Below, in pieces: positions 22,826-31,362 of a stretch of 62,538 nucleotides of DNA. Each line of letters starts with the position of its first letter. The stretch's first letter is position 1. A model generated the notes under the pieces. It worked only from the letters and a program-made list of their open reading frames with translations, was not told where the DNA came from and did not search any database. Made by a program: the position numbers and the translations under genes. The stretch comes from a bacterium (GTDB lineage: Bacteria > Bacillota > Clostridia > Lachnospirales > Lachnospiraceae): NCBI GenBank assembly GCA_028724545.1, contig JAQYCU010000050.1, forward strand, positions 1 to 62,538. Reading direction: 5' to 3'.

Positions 22826-24028
22826 ATGGAATATCAGTTTAATATGGTTGAGGAATTAATTGAAGATATTAAAAATGGAAAAATTGTAGTCATTATTGAT
22901 GATGAAGACAGGGAAAACGAAGGTGATGTGATTTGTGCAGCACAGTTTGCCACAACAGAAAATGTAAACTTTATGGCAACATATGCTAAAGGGTTAATCT
23001 GTATGCCGATGGAGGAATCCTATACAGATAAACTGGGACTGCATCAGATGTGTGAAGTCAATACCGATAATCATTGTACAGCATTTACGGTTTCTATTGA
23101 TTATAAAGATACGGAAACAGGCATTTCAGCATATGAGCGTTCCCTGACAGCGATGAAAACGGTTGCGCCGGATGTAAAACCGGGAGATTTCAGAACACCG
23201 GGACATATGTTCCCGTTGCAGGCGAAAAAAGGTGGCGTACTGGAAAGAAACGGACATACCGAAGCGACAGTTGATTTGGTAAAACTGGCCGGATTAGAGC
23301 CGGTTGGGCTTTGCTGTGAAATTATGAAAGAAGACGGCTATATGGCACGGACACCGGATTTGGTTGCATTTGCCGAAAAGCATGGATTAAAAATAGGCAG
23401 AATTGCTGATTTGGTGCAGTACCGGAAAGAACATGAGGTCCTGGTAGAATGCGTCGCAAAAGCAAAGATGCCGACACGTTATGGTGAGTTTACGATTTAT
23501 GGATATGTCAATAAACTAAATGGAGAACATCACGTTGCACTGGTAAAAGGTGATATTACAGATGGCAAGCCGGTTCTCTGCCGTGTTCATTCCGAATGTC
23601 TGACAGGAGATGCACTTGGCTCTGCCAGATGTGACTGTGGACAGCAGTATGATGCTGCTATGAAGATGATTGCAAAAGAAGGAAGAGGTGTTCTTCTTTA
23701 TATGCGTCAGGAAGGTCGTGGTATTGGTCTGATTAATAAAATTCGTGCTTACGAATTGCAGGACCACGGACGTGACACTGTCGAAGCAAACTTAGAACTT
23801 GGTTTTCCAGAGGATGCCAGGGATTATACAATCGGAACACAGATTTTAGTGGACTTAGGTGTTCATCAGATGCGTCTGATGACAAATAATCCGTTAAAAG
23901 TTTATGGTCTGGCAGGATACAATCTGGAAATCGTAGAGCGTGTTCCAATCGAAATGGAACCCGGCAAATATGATTTATTCTATCTGAAAACGAAAAAAGA
24001 AAAGATGGGACATATTCTGGATTTGTAG
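22826..24028 (+). CDS. ribBA: Bifunctional 3,4-dihydroxy-2-butanone-4-phosphate synthase / GTP cyclohydrolase II
   Basis: 400 residues. The N-terminal synthase domain has [12 protein letters not shown] and the [14 protein letters not shown] motif. The C-terminal GTP cyclohydrolase II begins near residue 205 with [19 protein letters not shown], the zinc cysteines, and [11 protein letters not shown]. The two halves supply both precursors of riboflavin from ribulose 5-phosphate and GTP. AAAGAGG lies about 7 bases before the ATG, 55 bases after ribE. Confidence 0.97.
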   Translation: MEYQFNMVEELIEDIKNGKIVVIIDDEDRENEGDVICAAQFATTENVNFMATYAKGLICMPMEESYTDKLGLHQMCEVNTDNHCTAFTVSIDYKDTETGISAYERSLTAMKTVAPDVKPGDFRTPGHMFPLQAKKGGVLERNGHTEATVDLVKLAGLEPVGLCCEIMKEDGYMARTPDLVAFAEKHGLKIGRIADLVQYRKEHEVLVECVAKAKMPTRYGEFTIYGYVNKLNGEHHVALVKGDITDGKPVLCRVHSECLTGDALGSARCDCGQQYDAAMKMIAKEGRGVLLYMRQEGRGIGLINKIRAYELQDHGRDTVEANLELGFPEDARDYTIGTQILVDLGVHQMRLMTNNPLKVYGLAGYNLEIVERVPIEMEPGKYDLFYLKTKKEKMGHILDL

Positions 24029-24053
24029 GAAGAGAAAATAATAAAATTCATCT

Positions 24054-24174
24054 AAAAGAAACAGTAAAATTGATATAAAGATGAAACAGTAAAATATAAA
24101 AAGTGACAGCAAAATTTATATAAAAAAGAAGCAGAAAAGTTTATATAAAAAGAAACAATAAAAATTTATCATAA
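24054..24174. repeat. AT-rich degenerate tandem repeat inside the rib operon
   Basis: Five units of 21-26 bases with the pattern (G)AAAC(A)GTAAAATTTATATAAAAA fill the gap between ribBA and ribH. There is no hairpin or T-run of terminator quality, so transcription probably continues. Confidence 0.6.
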
Positions 24175-24191
24175 AAACGGAGGAAAGAAAA

Positions 24192-24653
24192 ATGAGAACA
24201 ATAGAAGGAAATGTAGTAGCAGAAGGTGCAAAAATTGCAATCGTAGGAGCACGTTTTAATGAATTTATCGTGTCAAAACTGATTAGTGGTGCACAGGACG
24301 GTCTGGTTCGTCATGGCGTAAATGATGATGACATTACACTTGTCTGGGTACCGGGAGCATTTGAAATTCCTCTGGCAGCAAAGAAACTTGCCATGTCAGG
24401 AAAGTATGATGCCGTTATCTGTCTGGGTGCCGTTATCCGTGGAGCTACAAGCCACTATGATTATGTCTGTGCCGAAGTATCAAAAGGTATTGCTGCTGTT
24501 AGTCTGGAAGCAGGCATTCCTGTTATGTTTGGTGTTGTTACAACAGATAACATTGAGCAGGCAATTGAAAGAGCAGGTACAAAGGCAGGAAACAAGGGAT
24601 ATGATTGTGCCCTTGGTGCTATTGAGATGATTAATCTGGCTAAACAGCTGTAG
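24192..24653 (+). CDS. ribH: 6,7-dimethyl-8-ribityllumazine synthase
   Basis: 153 residues, the normal length. Landmark motifs are [44 protein letters not shown] with the catalytic His, [16 protein letters not shown] and [12 protein letters not shown]. It condenses the pyrimidine and the four-carbon phosphate into lumazine and assembles as an icosahedral shell or a pentamer. GGAGG lies 9 bases before the ATG. Last gene of the rib operon. Confidence 0.97.
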   Translation: MRTIEGNVVAEGAKIAIVGARFNEFIVSKLISGAQDGLVRHGVNDDDITLVWVPGAFEIPLAAKKLAMSGKYDAVICLGAVIRGATSHYDYVCAEVSKGIAAVSLEAGIPVMFGVVTTDNIEQAIERAGTKAGNKGYDCALGAIEMINLAKQL

Positions 24654-24664
24654 AAAAAAGAAAG

Positions 24665-24693
24665 TTGCAATCTGCATTTTGATAAGGTATACT
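24665..24693 (+). promoter_or_regulatory. Promoter of the yqeG-like gene
   Basis: TTGCAA, 17 bases, TATACT, 48 bases before the ATG. A small AAGGTATACTAGCCTT dyad overlaps the -10. Confidence 0.6.
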
Positions 24694-24740
24694 AGCCTTA
24701 TTTATAGTGATTTTTTACAATAGAAAGGAAATGTTTTTTC

Positions 24741-25256
24741 ATGTTTCAAAATTTATATCCAGATGAGGACGTAGACTCGGCGTATCAGATTGATTATCAG
24801 TCTTATTATGACAAGGGGTATCGTGGCATTCTTTTTGATGTAGACAATACTCTGGTTGAACATGACCAGCCGGTAACACTTGTTGCAATAGAACTTTTTC
24901 AGCATCTGAAAGAAATGGGATTTCGTACCTGCATTATTTCAAATAATAAGGACGAGAGAGTGCGCCCGTTAGCTGAGGCGTTAGAGTCAGATTATGTGTA
25001 TAAGGCAGGAAAACCATCTGCAAAAGGGTATTTGCAGGGAATGGAAAAGATGGAAACAACGCCGGAAACGACACTGTTTGTTGGAGACCAGATTTTTACA
25101 GATATCTGGGGTGCCAACCGTGCCAATGTACATTCGATTCTGGTAAAGCAGATTGCGCGCCATGAGGAAATACAGATTGTATTAAAACGTCTGTTAGAAA
25201 AAATTGTACTGATTGGTTACCGAAGAAAAAAGACAGCGCAGTTACGGAGTGAATAA
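24741..25256 (+). CDS. YqeG family HAD-IIIA phosphatase
   Basis: 171 residues. HAD motif I is ILFDVDNTLVEHD, with the catalytic Asp pair split as DVDNT; motif II is CIISNNKDERV; motif III/IV is VGDQIFTDIWGANRAN. These and the length match YqeG, a HAD phosphatase of Firmicutes often linked to yqeH and shikimate genes; here those neighbours are absent. A cytosolic phosphatase with unknown physiological substrate. AAAGGAAATG-type ribosome site; terminator at 25264-25300. Confidence 0.9.
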   Translation: MFQNLYPDEDVDSAYQIDYQSYYDKGYRGILFDVDNTLVEHDQPVTLVAIELFQHLKEMGFRTCIISNNKDERVRPLAEALESDYVYKAGKPSAKGYLQGMEKMETTPETTLFVGDQIFTDIWGANRANVHSILVKQIARHEEIQIVLKRLLEKIVLIGYRRKKTAQLRSE

Positions 25257-25263
25257 GATTAAG

Positions 25264-25300
25264 AAAAAGGGGCAAAGCCGGTGATGCTTTGTCCCTTTTT
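25264..25300. terminator. Bidirectional intrinsic terminator after yqeG
   Basis: Stem of about 14 bp, AAAAAGGG(G)CAAAGC with GCTTTGTCCCTTTTT, with T-runs on both strands. It can also serve the minus-strand gene at 25371. Confidence 0.8.
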
Positions 25301-25343
25301 ATGAAATCATAAAATACCCGAAAAGCAGTGGGTATTAACAGAA

Positions 25344-25372
25344 ATGGCAAAGTTTGCACTTTGTCATTTTTT
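25344..25372 (+). terminator. Second hairpin with T-run
   Basis: Perfect stem of 10 bp with one G-T pair (ATGGCAAAGT with ACTTTGTCAT), a TTGC loop and six Ts that reach the stop codon of the convergent gene. Confidence 0.65.
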
Positions 25373-26177
25373 AAATATCTGCAACATAATTTGTGATTTT
25401 GGGTGATATTTTGATTTGCTGGTAGATTGTCTTATATTCTTCGGCAGTCAGTTCTTCTATATAATTTTTTTCAAAATTCTTCTTGAAATGCTTTGATTCT
25501 AAAGTATCAACAGCCTTATTGTAGGCAATGGCCGCTTCTGTAGCAGTCTGGTACCTGCCAATAAGATAGTCCCCGTGAATATGTATTTTTGCAGCATAAA
25601 GAGGAGATGTCTGGTTTTCAACAAGGGTAACACCGTGATAAGGATTGAGAATTTCGATATTGCTATAGCGAAAATCATTGGTATCTCCGTTTACAAAACG
25701 ATAATCGACGTTAAGGCGCGCGAAATTTTTGATGCCGTAGCGTGAATGGATATTTGTCTGCATACCATATTCTGCCACAAACAGATGATTGCCACGTCTC
25801 ATAATAGAATGATTGGAGTAGTAAAACAAATCATCTGTGTCAAAGGTTAATACATCCGTAGGAGAAAGGTAATAATAAAAGAAATTCTTACGCAAATAAA
25901 TAGGTGTTTTGATATAAAAACCGTTATTTTTAAAATTAATTAAAGAAATCCATTTTGCAAATGGCAGGTATGGAAAATCTTTTGTATGGTAGTCATCCGG
26001 TGCCAACGGTGTTTTGGATTCCAGAAGTCTGCGTGCTTCGACATATGTTTTGTGCGCCAGTTCTTCTGTTGGAAAACTGCCTAAACTAATATGTTTTGTG
26101 CGAAATGTGACAGACGAACGGAAATAAATTGTTCCATCCTTTTTCTTAGCCTGATATACGCCGGGAAGAAGTGCCAT
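25371..26177 (-). CDS. AP2-like protein with a degenerate HNH-endonuclease core
   Basis: 268 residues. Residues about 5-55 look like an AP2/ERF-type DNA-binding domain (GVYQAKKKDGTIYFRS, then HISLGSFPTEELAHKTY), and a second appears at about 195-235 (YAAKIHIHGDYLIGRYQTATEAAIAYNKA). Between them NVDYRFVNGDTNDFRYSNIEI lines up with the HNH core VDHINGDxxDNRxSNLxI of phage and homing endonucleases, but the first His is Tyr. Cleavage activity is therefore doubtful and a DNA-binding role is more likely. The ATG at 26177 is preceded by GGAAAGGA. Divergent from the cell-wall hydrolase at 26326. Confidence 0.65.
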   Translation of the reverse strand: MALLPGVYQAKKKDGTIYFRSSVTFRTKHISLGSFPTEELAHKTYVEARRLLESKTPLAPDDYHTKDFPYLPFAKWISLINFKNNGFYIKTPIYLRKNFFYYYLSPTDVLTFDTDDLFYYSNHSIMRRGNHLFVAEYGMQTNIHSRYGIKNFARLNVDYRFVNGDTNDFRYSNIEILNPYHGVTLVENQTSPLYAAKIHIHGDYLIGRYQTATEAAIAYNKAVDTLESKHFKKNFEKNYIEELTAEEYKTIYQQIKISPKITNYVADI

Positions 26178-26325
26178 TGTTTTTTGTTCCTTTCCAAAAT
26201 GAATAAAAGTTAATAATTGGTCATATAATTGTAATATATTCGTAATATTTAAAACGAATAAGTTATATTTTATCATTTACCAGAATGTGTGCTAATTATA
26301 ACACAAGAAAGGAAATAATTAAAAG

Positions 26326-27099
26326 ATGAATAAAATAATAAAGGGTGCAATTACGATTGTAACAACAACGGGACTTGTTATGGGGATTCCGAATGATTGT
26401 ATGGCTTTAGCACAGGCACCTGTACAGAAAGCAGTAATTGAAAAACCGATTGTCGGAAGTGTTTCCGAGAGTAAAATTGCATTATTGCCAAATCCGGTTC
26501 TCAGGACGAATCAGGATGATGAGTCATATATTCAGGCGTTTGCCGTGCAAACATCCCAGACAGGAAAAACAAAAGAGGTAACACAACAGTCTTCCAAAAG
26601 TAAACAGGAAGAAAAAAGAAAAGCAAAAAAACTTCGTCAGAAACGTCTGGCAGCAAAGAAGGCAAAGCAGGAAGCAAAACGAAAAAAAGAAATTCAGGCA
26701 TGTTGTGGAGTCGCTGCAGGCAGCAAAGACACACAGATATTGGAAAGAATTGTAGAGGCTGAGGCAGGAGGAGAAGATTACAAAGGAAAACTTCTGGTTG
26801 CCAATGTCATATTGAACAGAGTAAAAAACAAGTCATTTCCAAAAACGATAGAAGGTGTTGTATTTGCCCATCGTGGCTCACGTTATCAGTTTTCACCGAT
26901 AGCAGATGGCAGGTACTATCAGGTCAGTGTGTCAAAAGGAACGAAAAAAGCTGTTGCAGCTGCCCTGAAAGGAAAAGACCCGTCGCAGGGAGCGTTATAT
27001 TTTATGGAGCGTTCTTCGGCAGACAGTTCCAATGTCAGCTGGTTTGACACGGCACTGACGAGATTATTCCGTTATGGCTGCCACGAATTTTATAAGTAG
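26326..27099 (+). CDS. Secreted SleB/CwlJ-type cell-wall hydrolase
   Basis: 257 residues: signal-like N-terminus (AITIVTTTGLVMGIPND), a linker, a strongly basic coiled stretch at about residues 85-125 (KAKKLRQKRLAAKKAKQEAK) and a C-terminal Hydrolase_2 domain. Its marks are RIVEAEAGGEDYKGKLLVAN with the catalytic Glu, VILNRVKNKSFP and YQFSPIADG. SleB and CwlJ are lytic transglycosylases of the spore cortex, but many clostridial paralogues act on vegetative wall. Its basic linker is unusual and may bind wall polymers. AGAAAGGAA precedes the ATG. Confidence 0.85.
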   Translation: MNKIIKGAITIVTTTGLVMGIPNDCMALAQAPVQKAVIEKPIVGSVSESKIALLPNPVLRTNQDDESYIQAFAVQTSQTGKTKEVTQQSSKSKQEEKRKAKKLRQKRLAAKKAKQEAKRKKEIQACCGVAAGSKDTQILERIVEAEAGGEDYKGKLLVANVILNRVKNKSFPKTIEGVVFAHRGSRYQFSPIADGRYYQVSVSKGTKKAVAAALKGKDPSQGALYFMERSSADSSNVSWFDTALTRLFRYGCHEFYK

Positions 27100-27177
27100 A
27101 AGAGAAGAACGTGTGACATTTTAATAAATAAGCAGAATGAATAGAGAAGAGAATGGCATTTCGCCGGAAAGCAGAAC

Positions 27178-27218
27178 TTGAAAAAACAACGCTATTATAG
27201 TATAATAGCGTTGTTTTT
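27178..27218 (+). promoter_or_regulatory. thrC promoter inside a perfect 37-bp palindrome
   Basis: TTGAAA at 27178-27183, 17 bases, and TATAAT at 27201-27206 form a consensus-like promoter. From 27182 to 27218 the sequence is a perfect palindrome with 18-bp arms around one central G, covering the end of the -35, the spacer and the -10. It ends in TTTTT, so it might also terminate transcription coming from the hydrolase gene. A repressor site is one reading; the symmetric DNA also has a TATAAT on the minus strand. Confidence 0.65.
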
Positions 27219-27261
27219 GAATTTGAGAGGTTGCATAAGCTGCGACGGAATGGAGGAAATC

Positions 27262-28749
27262 ATGGAAGTTATGTATCAAAGTACGCGAAACAGTGGTAAG
27301 ACAGTTACGGCATCACAGGCAATTTTAAAAGGACTTGCTGATGATGGTGGCTTATTTGTGCCTACAAGCATACCAGCACTTGATACTTCTTTAGAAGATA
27401 TAGCAAAAATGAATTATCAGGAAACTGCTTATCAGGTTATGAAGCAGTTCTTAACAGATTTTACAGAGGAAGAACTGAAAAACTGTATCAACCGTGCCTA
27501 TGACAGCAAATTTGATACAAAAGAGATAGCACCTCTGGTAGAAAAAGACGGTGTTTATTATCTTGAATTATTCCACGGTGCAACGATTGCATTTAAGGAT
27601 ATGGCACTTTCTATTTTGCCACATCTGCTGACAACTTCTGCCAGAAAAAATAAAATTACAAATCAGATTGTCATTCTGACAGCAACTTCCGGAGATACCG
27701 GAAAAGCTGCATTGGCTGGCTTTGCTGATGTAGAAGGAACAAGCATTATTGTCTTTTATCCAAAGAATGGTGTCAGTGCGATTCAGGAACGTCAGATGGT
27801 AACACAGAAGGGAAATAATACTTCTGTCATTGGTATTACCGGAAACTTTGATGATGCCCAGAGTGGTGTCAAAGCGATGTTTAACAACAAAGAACTTGCT
27901 AAAGTGATGGATAACAATGGATATCAGTTCTCTTCAGCAAATTCTATCAATATCGGACGTTTGGTGCCACAGGTAGTATATTATGTATATTCTTATACAA
28001 GACTTCTGGCAAATGGAGCCGTTAAAGCAGGAGAGCCTGTGAATTTTGTTGTGCCAACCGGCAATTTTGGAAACATTCTGGCTGCATTTTATGCAAAAAA
28101 TATGGGAGTGCCGGTAGGAAAATTAATCTGTGCTTCCAATGAAAATAAAGTACTGTATGATTTCTTTGAAACAGGTGTATATGATAAGAACCGTGAGTTT
28201 ATTCTTACGACTTCACCATCAATGGATATTTTGATTTCCAGCAACTTAGAGCGTCTGATTTATAAAATCGCAGGAGAAGATGCAGAAGCAACAGCAGATA
28301 TGATGGCAGCACTTGCCAATACAGGAAAATATACCATTACTGATGAGATGAAAGCAAGAATGAAAGACTTTATCGGTGGATGGGCAAGTGAAGAAAAAAC
28401 AGCAGAGGAAATCAAACGTGTATATGAAAAGACAGGATATGTGTTAGATACACATACAGCAGTAGCATCTGCCGTATACCATGATTACAAGATGAAAACA
28501 CAGGATGACACAAAGACAATCATTGCTTCCACAGCAAGTCCATATAAGTTTGCAACAAGCGTTATGACGGCGATTGATAAGAAATACGAAGGAATGGATG
28601 ATTTCGCACTGATTGACGAGTTAAGCAAAACAGCAGGAACAAAGATTCCAAACGCTGTAGAGGAAATTCGCAGCGCACCTGTTCTGCACGATACAGTATG
28701 CGATACAAAGGATATGCAGAAAATGGTAGAAAAGATTTTAGGAATCTAG
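27262..28749 (+). CDS. thrC: Threonine synthase
   Basis: 495 residues, the long form of fold-type II PLP enzymes. The PLP lysine is in FHGATIAFKDMALS; other marks are ILTATSGDTGKAALAGF, VFYPKNGVSAIQERQM and NFVVPTGNFGNILAAFYA. It turns O-phosphohomoserine into threonine. GGAGG with a 5-base spacer supports the ATG at 27262; the open frame extends upstream through the palindrome, which argues against an earlier start. Genes for homoserine steps are not in the window. Confidence 0.95.
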   Translation: MEVMYQSTRNSGKTVTASQAILKGLADDGGLFVPTSIPALDTSLEDIAKMNYQETAYQVMKQFLTDFTEEELKNCINRAYDSKFDTKEIAPLVEKDGVYYLELFHGATIAFKDMALSILPHLLTTSARKNKITNQIVILTATSGDTGKAALAGFADVEGTSIIVFYPKNGVSAIQERQMVTQKGNNTSVIGITGNFDDAQSGVKAMFNNKELAKVMDNNGYQFSSANSINIGRLVPQVVYYVYSYTRLLANGAVKAGEPVNFVVPTGNFGNILAAFYAKNMGVPVGKLICASNENKVLYDFFETGVYDKNREFILTTSPSMDILISSNLERLIYKIAGEDAEATADMMAALANTGKYTITDEMKARMKDFIGGWASEEKTAEEIKRVYEKTGYVLDTHTAVASAVYHDYKMKTQDDTKTIIASTASPYKFATSVMTAIDKKYEGMDDFALIDELSKTAGTKIPNAVEEIRSAPVLHDTVCDTKDMQKMVEKILGI

Positions 28750-28771
28750 AACGTGTAACATATTAAAAAAT

Positions 28772-28832
28772 AAAAAGCACTGTTTTTGCAGGCAGTACAT
28801 AAATGGTATTGCAGCATAAACGGTGCTTTTTT
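28772..28832 (+). terminator. Intrinsic terminator after thrC
   Basis: A 14-bp stem with one G-T pair (AAAAAGCACTGTTT with AAACGGTGCTTTTT) and a T-run. The right arm and its left flank, TATTGCAGCATAAA(C/T)GGTGC, are repeated once more at 28853-28873. Confidence 0.75.
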
Positions 28833-29003
28833 GATGCAGATACGGAAAATAGTATTGCAGCATAAATGGTGCATTTCCGATACCGATACAATAAATGATA
28901 GCGTAACGTAAACATACACATAATTTTCTGTTAAAGAATACAATAGTAGGAAAAAGAAATTGCTGTTGCTTTGCCCGACAGCAAAGAAAGCAGAAAAATA
29001 GTG

Positions 29004-30020
29004 ATGATAAAAAAACAAAAAAGAATCGTATCGGTCTGGCACAAAAAGTATTCATATGAAGAAATGAGCAGGGATATTGCTGATTTGTCGCATATGTATC
29101 CGGAACGTTTTCGTTATGACATCATAGGAAGAAGTGAAGATGACAGAAAAATTTATGACATTGTTATAGGAAATCCGGAAGCAAAAAAATGCATCCTGGT
29201 GGTTGCTGCTATTCATGGCAGAGAATACATAACCACTCTTTTGTGTATGAAGCAGATAGAATATTATTTACGGCACCAGAAAAATAAATTACGGCAGAGG
29301 TATGTGGAAACAATTTTGCAGGATATCGCAATTCACTATATTCCGATGGCGAATCCGGACGGGGTGACAATTTCACAATATGGAATCAAACAGATACAAA
29401 ATGAAATGTTATACCAGAAACTAAAAGGCATTGCTGTAAGCAAGGAAAAACGTTGGAAAGCAAATGCAAGGGGCGTTGATTTAAACCGGAATTTTCCGTA
29501 CCATTTTTGTGTAACGAAAGAGGCCGGCAGTGAGGGATATAGTGGAAAAGAAGCACTCAGCGAGAAGGAAAGTGCTGCCATTAACCGTAGAGTTACATTT
29601 TTGGAAGAGGTAAAAGGGCTGCAGGGAGTGGTACACTATCACGCAATGGGAAGTGAAATTTATGCTTCCTGCCATACAGAGGGAGAAACAGCATTAAAAA
29701 CGGCTTTTATGTATGCTGTTGCAAGGGGAGTAACCGGGTATCCACAGGCAGATGAAGAAGAAAATAACATAAAACAGATGAAGGAAAGACAGGATGCCGC
29801 GAAAATGGAAATAGAAAAGCAGACTGACAGAGACGGAATGTATTTTCAGGACCACGGAAATCTGCGGGAGTATCTGCTTTATGAGAAGAAATTGCCCGGT
29901 ATCACCGTAGAAGTAGGCAGATTTCGGTGCCCGGGTCCGTTGTGTGAATTTTTCTTTATCTGGAGAAAAAACAAAAATCTGGTTCTGAGAGAAGCAGCAC
30001 TGCTGGAGAGCCTTTTGTGA
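29004..30020 (+). CDS. M14-family zinc carboxypeptidase
   Basis: About 338 residues with no signal peptide. Zinc ligands are in AAIHGREYITT (His and Glu), with the third His probably in GVVHYHAMGS. The substrate-binding stretch ANARGVDLNRNFPYHF and the catalytic Glu in GITVEVGRF are also present. This set matches the gamma-glutamyl-diamino-acid peptidase branch of M14, which trims peptidoglycan peptides, but the lack of a LysM or signal sequence suggests intracellular recycling; that is inference. The start is weakly supported: ATG at 29004 with AGAAAG upstream; GTG at 29001 is possible. Confidence 0.85.
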   Translation: MIKKQKRIVSVWHKKYSYEEMSRDIADLSHMYPERFRYDIIGRSEDDRKIYDIVIGNPEAKKCILVVAAIHGREYITTLLCMKQIEYYLRHQKNKLRQRYVETILQDIAIHYIPMANPDGVTISQYGIKQIQNEMLYQKLKGIAVSKEKRWKANARGVDLNRNFPYHFCVTKEAGSEGYSGKEALSEKESAAINRRVTFLEEVKGLQGVVHYHAMGSEIYASCHTEGETALKTAFMYAVARGVTGYPQADEEENNIKQMKERQDAAKMEIEKQTDRDGMYFQDHGNLREYLLYEKKLPGITVEVGRFRCPGPLCEFFFIWRKNKNLVLREAALLESLL

Positions 30021-30162
30021 TGCAGAAGTTTTTATATGTAGTTTCTAAAAAGAATGGTATAGGAAAGACTTTTTTGCTATAATCAGAATAGAAAATTCTG
30101 AAGGGCACAGTTTGTAAAATATTATGGCGAAGGAACTGGTGTAGGAAAGGTAAGAGGACAGG

Positions 30163-31362
30163 ATGAAAAAAGCGTTGTTAGTAACCAGAGTTAGTGGTTT
30201 TATTCCACAACACGAAAGTAATAATGTAAAGTTGCTGCAGAAAATGGGATATGAGGTGCATTATGCCACAAATCTGAATCAGGTGGTTTATGGAAACGAC
30301 AACCACAGGCTAAAAGAACTGGAGCTGATTACCCATCAGATAGATTTCCCACAATCCCCTTTTTCACCGGATGTCAGGATAGCATACCGGCAGTTGCTTG
30401 CTTTGCTGCAGGAAGAAAACTTTGATATGATTCATTGCCATATGCCTCTGAGTGGCGTGCTAACCAGACTGGCAGCAGAGAAGGTGCGAAAACAAACTGG
30501 CAGAAACGTGCCGGTACTTTATACAGCTCACGGCTTTCATTTTTTTGCAGGAGCACCTTTGCAGAACTGGCTCTATTATCCGGTGGAACGGTACCTGTCC
30601 CGATATACGGACAGACTGATTTTGATTAATGAAGAAGATTATGCCCGTGGAAAGAAATTTCCGGTTCGTGGAACAGTAGAACATATACCGGGCGTCGGGA
30701 TTCCATTGGAGGGATACAAACCGGTGGAAGACAAGACCGGAAAAGCACGTCCATACATAGAGCAACTGATAGGCAGAACGCTATCGGAGGAAACCAGGGT
30801 GCTGGTAACGATAGGCGAATTGTCAAAAGAGAAGAATCACAGTCTTCTGATAGAAATGATGGAGGAACTAAAAGACCTGAATCTGATTTGCATTATCGGG
30901 GGAACCGGGGAAGAAGAAGCATCCCTTCAGGCAATGATAAAAGAAAAAGGTTTGGAAAAAAAGGTGTATCTTCCGGGGTATGTCAAACAGGTTCCGGCAA
31001 TTCTTGGAGAAGCAGACTGTTTTGTCTTCCCGTCTTCCCGGGAAGGTCTGCCGGTGGCAATGATGGAAGCTATGGCAGCAGGCTTGCCGGTAGTGGCAGG
31101 AAACATTCGTGGTGTAACCGATTTGCTGGAGCACGGCAAGGGTGGTTATCTGGTGAATAGTTTTGAATCGGTGGATTATGCAGTCAAGGTACGAAGACTG
31201 TTTACGGAAAAATATGGAAAAAGTGCTGTGCCAAGGGTGCAGAGAAGACTGCAGATGGGGCAGTGGAACCAGCAAAGGGTAAAACTTTTTTCAAGAGAAG
31301 TAGTAGGACCGAAAATGCAAAAAATTTATGAGAGTCTGGAGGAAACTAACGTTGAAAAATAA
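30163..31362 (+). CDS. Glycosyltransferase family 4 (EpsD/WlbH-like)
   Basis: 399 residues with a GT-B fold. The N-terminal half has FDMIHCHMPLSGVLTRLA and YTAHGFHFF; the C-terminal donor-binding half has TIGELSKEKNH, PGYVKQVPAILGEADCFVFP and SSREGLPVAMMEAMAAGLPV with the conserved Glu pair. It is cytoplasmic and transfers a sugar from a nucleotide donor to a lipid-linked intermediate. The close match of the PHESNNVKLL and HGFHFF region to EpsD-type proteins suggests exopolysaccharide or wall polymer synthesis. AGAGGACAGG precedes the ATG. First gene of a glycopolymer cluster. Confidence 0.88.
   Translation: MKKALLVTRVSGFIPQHESNNVKLLQKMGYEVHYATNLNQVVYGNDNHRLKELELITHQIDFPQSPFSPDVRIAYRQLLALLQEENFDMIHCHMPLSGVLTRLAAEKVRKQTGRNVPVLYTAHGFHFFAGAPLQNWLYYPVERYLSRYTDRLILINEEDYARGKKFPVRGTVEHIPGVGIPLEGYKPVEDKTGKARPYIEQLIGRTLSEETRVLVTIGELSKEKNHSLLIEMMEELKDLNLICIIGGTGEEEASLQAMIKEKGLEKKVYLPGYVKQVPAILGEADCFVFPSSREGLPVAMMEAMAAGLPVVAGNIRGVTDLLEHGKGGYLVNSFESVDYAVKVRRLFTEKYGKSAVPRVQRRLQMGQWNQQRVKLFSREVVGPKMQKIYESLEETNVEK

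Noticed and set aside
27100-27261. T-box or other amino-acid leader before thrC
   Set aside because: No T-box sequence or specifier loop is visible; the only structure is the palindrome over the promoter.
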